From Parietaria judaica (Eukaryota > Streptophyta > Magnoliopsida > Rosales > Urticaceae), in contig OX940871.1 in assembly GCA_954871525.1 (NCBI GenBank), positions 23,658,586 to 23,722,585 on the forward strand: a DNA stretch of 64,000 bases, written 5' to 3'. A model generated the notes under the pieces. That model saw only the letters and a program-made list of their open reading frames with translations. It was not told where the DNA came from and searched no databases. Shown piece after piece: positions 34,505 through 46,063 of this stretch. Each line of letters starts with the position of its first letter. Within the stretch, counting starts at the first letter, position 1. The position numbers and the translations under genes are program-made.

Positions 34505-35480
34505 TCTTTGTAGAACACTTTTTGATGGTATTACGACAGGAGCCTATGGTTGGAGCCCTAGTTGCACGAACCCTAGACCTCGGATATCTTCTTCATCTCC
34601 GGTTATTGATCTAGATTTATCTCTTGAAGAACATGGACCCACTAGTGAAAATGATGATATTGCCAACGTTCTCAATCTCCATTTTCCAATCCCTTAGGCG
34701 GACACAAAATGAGAGAGAAAATAAAAGTGTCACCTCAAAATGAAATTGATGATGAGATTCGTTCAGCGTTAAAGACATTGACTCAAAACGACGGTGGTCC
34801 TACTTATGAAGAATGCAAGGCAAAATTAGATGAACTTGGATGGGAGGAGCCTTTATATTCTGGAACTGCTCTAGTTTTTTGCGAGGGAGCAATATATCGA
34901 AACGCATGGATGAGCTTCAAGGAGGTTAATAATTTAGAAATGTGGGTGAAAGCTGCGGGAAAGAAGTTTGGATTTTTCTAATTTAGTATTTTGATATTTC
35001 TTTTTGTCGTGAACATATACTTTGTGTGTGTCATGAACAAAAATATTATGATATGTGTTTTATTTTATTTTATCATGAACTAAAATTTTGATGTGTTTTT
35101 ATGTCATGGACATGTGTTTTGTTTCATGAACAAAGTTGTTTTTGGACATGTGTTTTATATCATGAATTAATATTTTGATGTATTTTTTTTTCATGAACAA
35201 GGGTGTTTGATGAATTTTAATTACAAACAAGTATTTAAATGATTTAAATATTTATTTTATGATAGGTCTAGTCTAAATTTGTACTAAAAATAGTAACTTT
35301 TTACTTATTATTATGTAAGAAAACTTAATTACAAAATGAAATCACATTCAGATCTGCATTCAGATCTTAAAATACAAACAGACTCAATTTTTAAGCATTC
35401 AGATCCAGATGTAAGATCTTTATATTCATATGTGCATTAAGATTAAGACGTCTTACTCTTAATGTAAACAAACGGACCGT
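34505..35480 (+). pseudogene. Decayed Myb/SANT-like (trihelix-type) transposon protein fragment
   Basis: The first part (about 34,511-34,697) reads LFDGITTGAYGWSPS and an acidic SLEEHGPTSENDD stretch and ends at a stop. The second frame, 34709-34981 (90 codons), continues the protein after a frameshift, with TYEECKAKLDELGWEEPLY, LVFCEGAIYRNAWMSF and WVKAAGKKFGFF. This series resembles the C-terminal region of plant Myb/SANT-like proteins linked with PIF/Harbinger transposons and their domesticated relatives. Downstream, 34,990-35,210 repeats CATGAAC-type phrases, and near 35,480 the minus strand reads ACGGTCCGTTTGTTTACATT, a possible terminal repeat. The missing N-terminus and the frameshift mark it as a pseudogene. 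Confidence 0.55.
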
Positions 35481-35485
35481 AACAC

Positions 35486-36325
35486 TTGACTGCTCACAAA
35501 TACTTAATTCATCCACCAAAGATTATGAAAAAAACGGATGCAATTTTACAGGACTGGCCTTGGGCTAAGGCACGTGAGGCAACCGCCTTGGGCCCAAAAT
35601 CTTTAGTTCTTTTTAACATTAGAGCTAAAGGTCCAAAAGGACTGATTACAAAGCCTTTGATAATGGCTAAGGCTTGGCTTTTGGAATGCCATGCAAAACA
35701 CTCAACAATTTTACCAAAAAGAAAACACGTTACGACTTGTGAACATCTACTTGAGAGCTTTTTTGAATACCCATCAAGAACATCGACTCAAGCGCTTTGT
35801 GGAAACTTCTAGCTCAATTCTTAGAACCGAACCAAGTAACGATGAACTTTTAGAAGCACCAAAATGAAGCAAGCTTCAACATCGCAAATGATCAGCTACT
35901 TCTCGAAATTAAGATGTGAGCTTTTAATGTTGGCCCAAAAATGGCTAAGAGGTCTTGGCCAGCCAACTACGTTGCATAGTTGGGCTGGCCCAATACACCA
36001 ACAAAGGCCTAAATCCAAAGGGGAATGGACCAATTTTACATAAAATGATTAATTTAAAATTCTTGCTTTATTATTTATATTGTTGACCGAGTGTATTTGA
36101 TTGTTTTTTGATGGATTGGTTTAGTGTTTAGAATACTAAACTAATATTTTATTAATGACTGAACAATTTTTTCTACTAAACTAAAAGCCAAATTATTTAA
36201 AAATTAATATTAATTTTTTAATAAAATTAAATGAAGTAAAATTATTTTTGTTATTTTTTTTTATAACAGGGGCCTCAAAAAAAATCTCCTAGGGCCCCGA
36301 CAGTCTCAGGCTCCGCCCATAGTCG
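35486..36325. mobile_element. Relic with GGCCTTGGGC / GGGGCCTC ends (hAT-like)
   Basis: The left side has CAGGACTGGCCTTGGGC and the right side has GGGGCCTCAAAA and CTAGGGCCCCGACAGTCTCAGG, reminiscent of plant hAT elements with CAGGGCCGGCCCTG ends. A 108-codon frame at 35486-35812 crosses the left end; it has no domain that I recognise and is probably a scrap of the element. No target duplication was identified. Confidence 0.35.
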
Positions 36326-38071
36326 TGAGCACAAAACGCGCAGCCCATTTTCTCAATTCTTTGTGATTTTTTTAGTTTTAGATTGTCTTAACAATTTTTT
36401 ATTTTTATTTTTAAATGGCCATCTTTGTTTGCCCTTATATATATATATATATATATATATTGTAATTAGAAGGTTAGAAACGTTGTAATCAATACTCAAA
36501 ACTCAAGAACTATTTATGTAAAAAAATGTAAGTAGTTAATATGGCAACATTTTTTTATCTTAATTGCTGGTTTTAGAAGCAAAAAATCAAAGTGCCAAAA
36601 TTCTTCCTATAAGTATAACGTTATTGGAAGAAGCACTACCACTTTGAAATAGTTATCTTCAACATAAATGCAAGGAAAACAAAAACACACACGATCTTTT
36701 TAGTGGAATTCTCAGCCCTAAATCAAGAAATGGTAAGAATAAAAAAAGGGTCCCTATAATATGGCAAAGCGTGCAAAATGAACATGGAAATCGGGAATCG
36801 GAAGAGCCAAATCTCATGTTCCTTTTTTGCTTTCATTCTTCGCAGAAACCCAGAAAAACTCTTCCCCTAATGACTCTCGTGACCACAACCAAACCCATCA
36901 TTAACTTCAATGCATGCCTTCACTTCACTAGCTAGGGTTTCATTTTTTTTATATACAATACACAAAAAGGTTTGCTTTTCTATTTTTTATCTCGAAGTTA
37001 ATATTATTATTATTATTATATTATCAATTCTACTAGCCAATCATATGTTAAACGTCGGTTTAATTATAAGCATTAGTTTATTCTTATCTCTTGAAAGAAT
37101 TGAAAGCACAGAAAAGCTTTTTGTTTTTTCCTTCGGCTTTTTATCACTGTAAAGCTCATCAGGTGGAGTTTCAGCTTTTTGACGTATATAATTATAATAC
37201 TATAAGTTATTGGTGTATACAATTTATTTACAATTTCCAACTAGTTAAATGACGTTATGGCTTAGTGCATAGAAATTCAAAAATTTACAATTAAATTAAT
37301 ATTTGATAAATTAATAATTTTGATTGAATAATTTTTAATTAATTAATCATCTTAATATATAATATAATAAGATTCTTTAATTGTGAAAATACTAATTTAT
37401 AAAAAATTTATTATATATAAACTCTTTTAGCCTGAATGAGATGATCAGAGTGTATGTTAGTTTGGTGCTAACCGCTAAATGTAACAATATTCTAAACTTA
37501 TTTGTTTGTCTGTTTCTATTTATTATTATACGTTTGTCTCTTCATTGTAAGTCGGTTTGATATATGGGCATTATTAAGTTTGTGACATGTTTCTGACTTC
37601 AGAAATATAAAACTTAATAACAGTATAATTGTATATAGTGTTTCAGTGACATTGAAGGGTTGATTATTGAAGAAACACAAAAGATCATGACCCTCATCTT
37701 ATCTAATAACTAATATCTATATTTTTACTTGATTCCTTTATAGCATCAATCTTTAATAATAAATATATTGAGTCCATGTAAAAACTGTTAAAAAATTCCT
37801 AATTGAAAAAACTAGCAAAATATCATTGCTTTTAATATCTAATTGTCATTACTTTAATCTCTTTGCTAGAGTAATAGAAGATATAAACAACAAAACCTTG
37901 ATTGATATTAACAAAAAAATATATGCATAAACACATAATAAACAACTGTGTAGTGTTCAGATCGCCGATGCTTGGGTGTTTCACGGTGGGTGAAGTGGGG
38001 GGTGCACCCGGGTGTAAACATTTCGTAGAACACACCATTCTCGACCATATTCAATTGTTCTATCGATGTTA
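36326..38071. other. AT-rich intergenic DNA
   Basis: (AT)n microsatellite at about 36,438-36,460 and (ATT)n at about 37,000-37,019. No gene is supported; the 80-codon frame at 36910-37152 and the 68-codon minus frame at 37832-38038 have no family motif. Confidence 0.5.
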
Positions 38072-38329
38072 GTATTTGTTAGGGCATAAATCTATATATA
38101 AAAGCGATAAACGAAATTGAAATCGACCCCAGAATTATAGTGGTTCGCTCCCTGTGTAGGAGGTACGTCCACTTGCCGCTTGTAAATCTCGATCCACTAT
38201 CAATCTCTCAATCGAAATTTGGTTACACCCTCAATCTCGCCTCTCTCAGTTTGTTCTGCAAAACGCACTAATGACAACTGTTATGGGTATTTTCCAGAGC
38301 CTAGGAAAATTAAGACCCAACCCAAAAAA

Positions 38330-39140
38330 ACTCACCCCGAGTGTCAGTTTCGCGAACCGAAAGATGTTGCGGGTGCGAAACTGATTCACGAATTTATCGC
38401 ATCGGAACGGAAGAATCCGCACCCGCCAGGAAGAATCCGCGTCGGCAAACGTAAAAAAGGGAGTTAATTATTAAATGGAAAAACCATTTAATTAATAAAA
38501 CTCATTCTAGGTGTCCGTTTCCCACACCGAAAGATGTTGCGGGTGCGAAACTGATTCACGAATTTAACGCGTCGGAACGGAAGAATCCGCACCCGCCAGG
38601 AAAGATCCGCGTCGGCAAACATCAACAAAGGGAGTTATTTATTAAATGGAAAAACCATTTAATTAATAAAACTCACCTCGGGTGTCTGTTTCCCGAACCG
38701 AAAGATGGTGCGGGCAAAACTGATTCATGAAAACGGAAGAATCCGCGTAGGGAAACGACAAAAAACGGAAGAATCCACACCCGCCACGAAGAATCCGCGT
38801 CGGGAAACGACAAAAAAGGAGTTAATTATTAAATGGAAAAATCATTTAATTAATAAAACTCACCTTGGATGTCCGTTTGCGAAACCGAAAGATGTTGCGG
38901 GTGCGAAACTGATTCACGCATTTATCGCGTCGGAACGGAAGAATCCGCACCCGCCAGGAAGAATCCGTGTTGGCAAACGTCAAAAAAGGGAGTTAATTAT
39001 CAAATGGAAAAACCATTTAATTATTAAAACTCACCCCGAGTGTCCGTTTCCCAAACCGAAACTGATTCACAAATTTATCGCATCGGAACGGAAGAATCCG
39101 CACCCGCCAGGAAGAATCCGCACCGGCAAACCCAAAAAGG
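38330..39140. repeat. Tandem array of about 170-187-bp units (4 full and 1 partial) in the solo LTR
   Basis: The marker CGAAAGATGTTGCGGGTGCG recurs at steps of about 170, 171 (variant) and 187 bases (AAGATG at 38361, 38531, 38702, 38889); a fifth unit near 39,050 lacks part of it. Units also share GGAACGGAAGAATCCGCACC and AAATGGAAAAACCATTTAAT. The step is not a multiple of three and stops interrupt, so the Lys/Arg-rich frames at 38219-38467 and 38705-39151 are by-products. Confidence 0.88.
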
Positions 39141-39401
39141 GAAAAAATTAAATATCTTTAAACCCCGAGGGGCTGAAACAAGCAATTTATAATTGCCTCA
39201 AGGTCCCTGGACCATTATATAAATAGGAGCTTCATTTCAATCAAACGATAACTCATTCGAACGCTCTCTACGGTTATAAAACTCCCGTTCTCTCCTCTAT
39301 ATATATATTCAGTAAAATACTCTACTAATGTTGAGCGTCGGAGGTGAATAGGGAGGTACCCCCTCCCGTTCCCCTGATCGGATTTTTTTTATTGAGAGAC
39401 G

Positions 39402-39800
39402 GGGAAGCTAGTCAGAGCGTAAGTCAAGGAGAAATTTCTGGCACGGTTTACGATCACCCTGTTAGGTTCTGTTATACGTGGTACTCGTGTTATCCCAGTC
39501 TATTATCTCAAGTAGATATACGACTTCGTGGATGATCGAGGACCCGTATCAGAACCCACAATACAAGGGAGGGATCTAACCTCCGGGGATCACCCAAAGA
39601 CTGGGAAGCTAGTCAGAGCGGAAGTTTAGGAGAAATTTTCGACAAGGTTTATGATCACCCTGTTAGGTCCTGTTCTACGCAGTGCTCGTGATATCCCGGT
39701 CTATTATCTCAAGTAGATATACGACTTTGTGGATGATCGAGGACCCGTATCAGGACCCACAATACAGGGGAGAGATCTAACCTCTGGGGATCACCGAAAG
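39402..39800. repeat. Tandem duplication of a 201-bp unit in the solo LTR
   Basis: GGGAAGCTAGTCAGAGCG starts at 39402 and again at 39603; the units run together through TATTATCTCAAGTAGATATA and GATGATCGAGGACCCGTATC, with scattered substitutions. Confidence 0.9.
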
Positions 39801-40379
39801 GTCCATGCTCTAAGCCCACTCGAAGTCAACAAACGACGTTGGGCCCGGCCCAAACCAAGCTATTGGGCCGCTTAAGTGTTTGATCCAATTTTCTGCATCA
39901 ACAACGGCTACAAGCCTTATAAGCGAAAAATAAACCTAGGGAAAATAACCCGTGTGAAAAGTCGATCAGCTTGACTGTTCTACGTCGGGTCTCGATAGTG
40001 CTTCCGTGTAGATTAGGCTTCACACTCAACAGTATTTCCTTCAAGACATGATTGCTCTTAAATTTTATAAACATTAACTTTTTTCTGCGATTTGTAAAAT
40101 TTTGAATAGCTTGAACAGGCGTACGTCAAGGGTGTTGTATCTGGTTAGAGTTCTTCATTTGTTTGTTTATAATTTGCTTGCAAATTTTCTTCTAAGAAGA
40201 TGAACAACCAGTCTACTTCTAATGATATGGTCTCATATCAAAATGAAACGATATGCGCGATATGGTCACATTTTCGTGCTAGATACATGGGATAGGCAGA
40301 CAATGTTGCATGTACTATTATATTATATATATTGTGTGAGATATTTGTTGGATATGTATCGTTAAAATAGACAAGACAA

Positions 40380-40474
40380 GATGTGTTTGGTCTAGTGGTA
40401 ACAAGTACATCACTTAAGACATTAGAAGTCTTGAGTTAGAGTCACCATGGAGGTAGGGGTGAAATTCAAAGATC

Positions 40475-40533
<59 letters not shown>
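40380..40533 (+). mobile_element. tRNA-derived SINE ending in an (AT)n tract
   Basis: TTTGGTCTAGTGGTAACAAG (A-box type) at about 40385-40404 is followed by AGTCTTGAGTTAGAGTCAC (B-box type) at about 40427-40445 and then a 55-base AT tract from about 40,477. The order and spacing fit a plant SINE; the simple-repeat tail has expanded. Confidence 0.55.
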
Positions 40534-40535
<2 letters not shown>

Positions 40536-41635
40536 GTACCATTAAAATAAATTTATACCCTACATATGTATAAGTTCATTGTCTTTTCTAGTTAAGAACT
40601 CGATGTCTAATACACTATTTTTTTTAGGTATAGCGTTGTTTTTCTAAAAAGTTTCAAGCAATCCAGTTTTGTTGATTTCACAATGGAAGCTGAATACAGA
40701 ATCAACTTGTGCAGCGAGTGAAAAATTGAGTTGGCTCAAAATATTCTACTACGACAAGTTTTTTTTGTTTTTTTTTATAGTAGACGTTAATTCAAGATAT
40801 AGATCGACCATAGACTTTTAACATTATTATACTGTGACAAACACTTCTTTTTACATTATTCTATTGTGACAAACACTCCTGCAATGGCCAAAGCTAAATA
40901 GCTTGTGGCCGTCAAATAGGGAAATATAAAACCAAGAAGACATGAACGTTTCGCCAATAGCGTTTGAAGAAACGGAGCGGAATATTCAATTGGTAATTGA
41001 AAATTTAGTCTAAGAGAAATGACATTAATTCATTAGACTGTAAGTGGAAGTTTGTTGAGTGTATGCTCTTGAGTCAGTTCGTCAGTTCGATTAGATACTT
41101 CACATGTTTAAATGTTTTGTCCATCGCGTAAATTGAAGAAAGAAAAAAAAAAACTCGTTACTAATTATGTTATTGTAGCAACTTACGTTAAAAAAGAATG
41201 TTTAAAAAATTGATTGGATATGATATTGCATTTGACTACTTATGGTATGGTTGTAGGTTCGGTGTTTTATTTTTTTGGGTATATTATTGGCTGTAACTTT
41301 AGTACAAGTTATGTTTTACAATATATAGCATTAAGTAGTATTTTTCGTCAATGTTCATTTGAATTGTTATATAAATTACGTTACATTAGTAGTTTTTATG
41401 TAAAAAAAATTAATGTATTAAGGTTTTTGCTGCAAATTATAGGTATTAAAATGCTTGAGGCTCAAAATGTGACGTATATAAAAGTGTCATTAACTTTATG
41501 TATTATAATACTAGAAACTCAAGAAAGAGGAAGTTATTTTAGCCGCTAATCGTTTGACTAATTATGATATCCTGAACACTCAGATATATATGATGTATAT
41601 ATGGAAGAAATATTAGGGATTGAAATGATTAACAA
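40534..41635. other. AT-rich intergenic DNA
   Basis: No supported gene. The 111-codon frame at 41214-41549 is Ile/Leu/Phe/Tyr-rich, as expected of AT-rich non-coding DNA. Confidence 0.5.
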
Positions 41636-41832
41636 AGCAGTTTTGCCTACTGGTGAATCCACTACAATTACTCTTCATGAGGTCTTGGATTCAATCTATT
41701 GAGACGCATAAATTGCATATTTATGTAATTTTGGCCGATAGGGCCTGAGGCCAATAGTGCCGGTTGTTCTTATCATAACAATATATCTTGTAATACGAGT
41801 ACATGTAATCTTGGCCAATGATGCCACCAAAT
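41636..41832 (+). mobile_element. tRNA-derived SINE
   Basis: TTTTGCCTACTGGTGAATCC is A-box-like and GAGGTCTTGGATTCAATCT B-box-like, with 20-odd bases between them. The module resembles the minus-strand SINE at 27735-27848 (TCCACTACA shared). GGCC-rich body sequence follows to about 41,830, next to an (AT)n tract. Confidence 0.5.
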
Positions 41833-41833
41833 T

Positions 41834-41876
<43 letters not shown>

Positions 41877-43499
41877 GGAACTGTCACATTAGTAATTTTT
41901 GCCCCCGAGTTTTAGCTTTTTACTATTCAATGTTACCAACTAAAACTTAAAGTATTTTTGTCGTAAATGACCTCTTAATTTTTTTTTATAGCATATATAT
42001 AGTATAATGCTTGGGAAAATAAATGAAAAGAAAAACGCTTCATAGATCAAGTCTTTTTTTTTATTAACAAAAATGTTATAAATCGTCTTGTGTTAAAAGT
42101 TTGAGACAATGCAAAATTGATATTTGTTTTGGTTTCACTGATAGATCTTTAAACCAAAAGTGTAATATATGAATTTACAAATGATTCTCTTATGCACACG
42201 TTAGTTCAAAACTGATGAATATAATGTTTATACATAGAAAGTTATATTAAATCCCTTAAATCAGAGAGATTACACTAATTTTGAGGTAACCACATTTGAC
42301 AGCATTTACTTTCTCATCTAGGCTCACCTAGTTCCTTTTTGACATGACCTGCTCATCATGACCTAGTTGGCTTTGTGTCCTGGTTGACCATTAGATCATG
42401 GTCAACGTGGTGACCAGATCAACATCAGCGTTCCTGGTCGACGTGACATAGTGTAAGAAGCTGGTGGATGGGGATGATCGATCTAGTTGCTCCTTGACTG
42501 AGTGAGCTGAACCAAGTAGATGTTAAACTCACGATATTTATTTATGTAATCATATGTTTTTAATTCTTATTTTATGATTAGGAGGATATTTATGTAACTA
42601 AAATCTCTTCGAACTTCATTTTGTATAAATTTATAATGTAATCGCATCTCTTCATTTTATTTTTCTTGACGCATAAACGTCCTTTTACTCCTCTAACAAT
42701 CCTACCACCGTTTATAGGTTTATATAACGGAAACCATAACCACATAAAGGGAGGAATAAAAAGGAATAATGTTGAAAACAATACACTAAAGATTGGAATG
42801 ATGAGATTCCATTCTTTTAAATGGTGGTTTTTATTTGTTCCACGTTTGCTGAGATATGTAAAACCTTAGGAAAACATTGGCATATTCTTTCAATATAGAA
42901 AGTTGGACTTCACAAATTGAGGTGAAGAATCAATCTTAGAAGATACAAAGTAGTCGCTCCACTGAATATATTTAAGTGTTGTAGGAGATATATCCATATC
43001 ATTTTATAAAAAAAAAAAGATATATCCATATCAAGTATGTTCCCTTAATTATTTTGCTTTTTCTTTTCCTATTGGAGAGGACTTTTTTGTAATACGAGAT
43101 ATTTCCATGTCAAGTTGTTTTTCTTTCAATACTATTTGGAGGTGATGAATAAAAGCCTTAGCTAGGTGTCTTATATACGTAGTTTTTTTTTTTTTTTTAA
43201 AGTGTCTTATATACGTAGAGCATTGTCGTTTTCATTGTTATTAGTTGATGCAACTTCAAAATAGTATACAACGTAGAAGATATAATAAAAGACTAGTTAG
43301 GGGAAACTAGGGCACAAAGAGAAATTTTTTCTTCCCTTAACCATATCCTTAGAAAAGGTAAATATATACTAGTTTCTTTAACTAGCATGAACACAAAAAA
43401 GTATTGATTCCTGATAATTTTTCGATAGTCTAATTTTACTAGTATATAACTTATTCAATAATGACTACCCTACTTCATTACTTTTTATTAATTATGAGT
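41833..43499. other. Intergenic DNA
   Basis: At 42,270-42,520 the sequence is GC-richer and repeats GGTCAAC / TTGACCA-type phrases in both orientations (W-box-like), possibly LTR or MITE debris. Near 43,140-43,215 the phrase GTGTCTTATATACGTAG occurs twice, about 40 bases apart. No gene is supported. Confidence 0.45.
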
Positions 43500-43889
43500 G
43501 CTAATGACGGTGAAAAATATTCAAAGTTTGGTCATAGAACAGAACCCATCGTGTACTCAAAGTCTAAAAGTAGTGGCAAAAGTTTTTAAAGTCACATTTG
43601 AGGCGTTGACCACTCCAACTTACCGATTAACTCTGGCCACATAGACAAACATGGGTTACTGCATAGCAATTTTTCGCCACGTGGACAAGCCCACATCAGC
43701 TTCGTTTACGACAAAACAACGAATTAAACTCCTAATTGGGCTCGTCCACGTAGAAAAAAATTGCTATGTCAATAACCCACATTTATTCGTCTCCAAATAC
43801 GACTTTGAGTACTTTGGCCATCACTTTTAAACTTTGGGTACACAAGGAGTTCTATGACTAAACTTTAGGCATTTTTGCCGTCATTAACT
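43500..43889. mobile_element. Foldback MITE, copy B
   Basis: Ends GCTAATGACGG and CCGTCATTAAC are inverted, and the inside aligns with the element at 9987-10418 (TCAAAGTTTGGTCA left, TAACTCTGGCCAC, GCCCACATCAGCTTCGTTTA, GGGCTCGTCCACGTAG). One CACGTG remains here against four in copy A. Marked self-complementarity throughout. Confidence 0.8.
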
Positions 43890-46063
43890 CTTATAATTAT
43901 TATACAAAGATGTTAATCGGTAATTAATTGACTAGCTAGACATGCTCCCATGAGCAAAGTATCATCAATTTTTTTTAATAACTTTTTAACGTGCAAGCGC
44001 AAATTTACTATGTTTTGAAAATGTTAAAAATATTAAGCATAACTCTAGTCTAAGAAGGTTGTTCAATTCTCAAGAGATCGTTTTAGGAAACCAATTACTA
44101 CGAAATCTTCATTGATTTCTCAGCATCTAAATTCCAACGCAGATAACCAACTTGACAAAGAAAAGAAACCAAGAAGAGAAATAGATAAAAATCAAATCAA
44201 CCTTTTTGAGATAGGCATTGGGCTGGGCCTCATTATATCATTGTGATTTGACCCTATGGAGACTAGTGCGTGTTTGTGAGCGAGGCCTTGTAATGGGGCT
44301 CCATTTCCCACCTAAACAATAGGCTTCGAGTCCTTGGAATTGGCGAGCAAAGGGATGCGAATTGCAATTCACAGCTTGGGATTAGAAACTATCTCGAGGG
44401 TCCACGTGAAAGCTAATAATATATCATTTTCATTCCTTGCTTCCCATGCGCTTGTCTTTTGTCTTCTTTGATCTTGTTAACCATTGAATGTAGATTATAT
44501 TATATATTTAATGAGTGCATGGGTGCTACCTCTTTGTCCCTTGTCCCTTGAAGAATAATGTCCAATAACGTTTTGGCATAGAGATTCAAACAACGTCGTG
44601 TTTGTTCTCGTGTCTTTGGGATATGTTAATGAATTCTTCTTGCCATGCACACCAAAAATAATTGCTTGATGAGTGACAATTCACACACAAGGGAAAATGT
44701 TAGGATTGTTAAAATTGTGTGTACCAAACAATTGTGAAGCTAGTTCTAGACATGGATTAATGGATGCAAGTTTAGGTGCAGGTAGTCTGCATCTTTACAT
44801 ACATGTCTATTTCACTGAGCTCTTCCCGCACATCTCTTTCACTTACAAAACCTGGGACAACGAGATGCTGATTTAATAAATTGAATGGACCTCAATTCCA
44901 CATTAATCCCATCTTTTTGCCTTTCGGTGCAAGAATTATTATACTTCCGATCAATTTTCCAAACCCTATTTGATTGAATATTAGAAATTTCGTGAGGTTA
45001 AAAACACGGGGGCTTGAATTATGCACGGAATCACTTCCTTAATAGTATTTTGAGTACTAAAAAACATCTTCGAGTTTGTACATAAGAATACTTAGAATAA
45101 GATGAGCTAAAAGTGATATCCAACCATAAGTAGGAACTGTGTAATACGTAAACATGAGACATTTTGAGACAAAGTGTGAATTCGAGAATCAGAAAGAAAG
45201 AAACACTTTGATTCAATTCGGAAAACTTAATAAATAGTTATTTTTTCATGAAGTCGCGACCCTTTGAAATACGACGATTATCGTTCAAATAACATTATTT
45301 TTCGTCAACGACAACGATTGCCCAAAATAACAAGTCACTTCGCGGACGTAAAAGTATCTCAAAATTTTAAAAGAAAAAACCGGACTCCGAACTTCCATGA
45401 CGAGGTGCCCTAGGAGCTCGAAATACCCTTAAATATAGTCTGTAATATATTATCACATCAAAATTCCCTTTGATGTGAGGCTACAACAAAAATAGGAAAC
45501 AAAGGCATAAAGGCGAGCAGCTCAAGCCACACATGTAGCCCAACAACAGAAGAATCGGTATTAGCCCAAAAGAAGGAGAGAAGAAAGAAAGAAGAACCCA
45601 AGAAGCTAGAAAAGAAAGAAGCTTTTGGCAAAGCCACTCACTACTCGGAGACATACCCACCTCCAACCAAAACGCCTTTTCCCCTCTTTACACTACCGGT
45701 AGACCCATCGAAGATAGCGCCACGCACCAACTTCCAAACCCCCTTCACTTCACTCACTCTCCTTCTCTCCTAAAATAATAATAAAAAAAACAAGTTAATA
45801 AAAAGCTGAAACCCCCTTCTAAATTTGTGTGTGCACTTGCTTTGGAGACCGCAAGCAAGTGCATTCTTTCGCCCTATACATTACTTACCCACTTACTTAC
45901 ACCGAACCCCCAGAAAACCCACATGCTCTCCTCTTTTCATCATGACTCCCACCACCACCACTCCATGACCATAATATAGTAACAGACTAGTTCCTCACAC
46001 ACTTTGTCTTTGGAAGAACCCCTTAAACCCCAAGAGCTTGAGAGTCAAGGACACGGCATCAAG
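43890..46063. other. Upstream region of PIN1
   Basis: AT-rich to about 45,700, then CT-rich leader-like sequence leading to the PIN1 start. A hairpin with a perfect 11-bp stem (TGCACTTGCTT, 45832-45842; AAGCAAGTGCA, 45853-45863; 10-base loop) lies about 200 bases before the ATG. No other gene is supported here. Confidence 0.55.

Larger units (their letters stand above)
38077..40031 (+). mobile_element. Solo LTR, 1.95 kb, with 5-bp target duplication
   Basis: The segment starts TGTTAGGGC, ends CACTCAACA, and is flanked on both sides by GTATT (38072-38076 and 40032-40036), the 5-bp duplication expected of LTR retrotransposons. Nothing resembling gag or pol adjoins it, so it is a solo LTR left by unequal recombination. 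A TATA box (TATATAAATA, 39216-39225) is followed by a transcribed-leader-like sequence, placing R-U5 to the right and giving plus orientation. Two tandem arrays lie inside, 38330-39140 and 39402-39800. The length suggests Gypsy over Copia; the lineage cannot be set from the LTR alone. Confidence 0.85.

Noticed and set aside
38219..39151. Lys/Arg-rich repeated frames (KPKDVAGAKLIH, PHPPGRIRVGK)
   Set aside because: They follow a tandem DNA repeat whose step is not a multiple of three, inside a solo LTR, and are broken by stops.
38330..39800. Regular repeats that might suggest a CRISPR-like array
   Set aside because: Units are 170-201 bp direct tandem repeats without short repeat/unique spacer structure, in a plant LTR.
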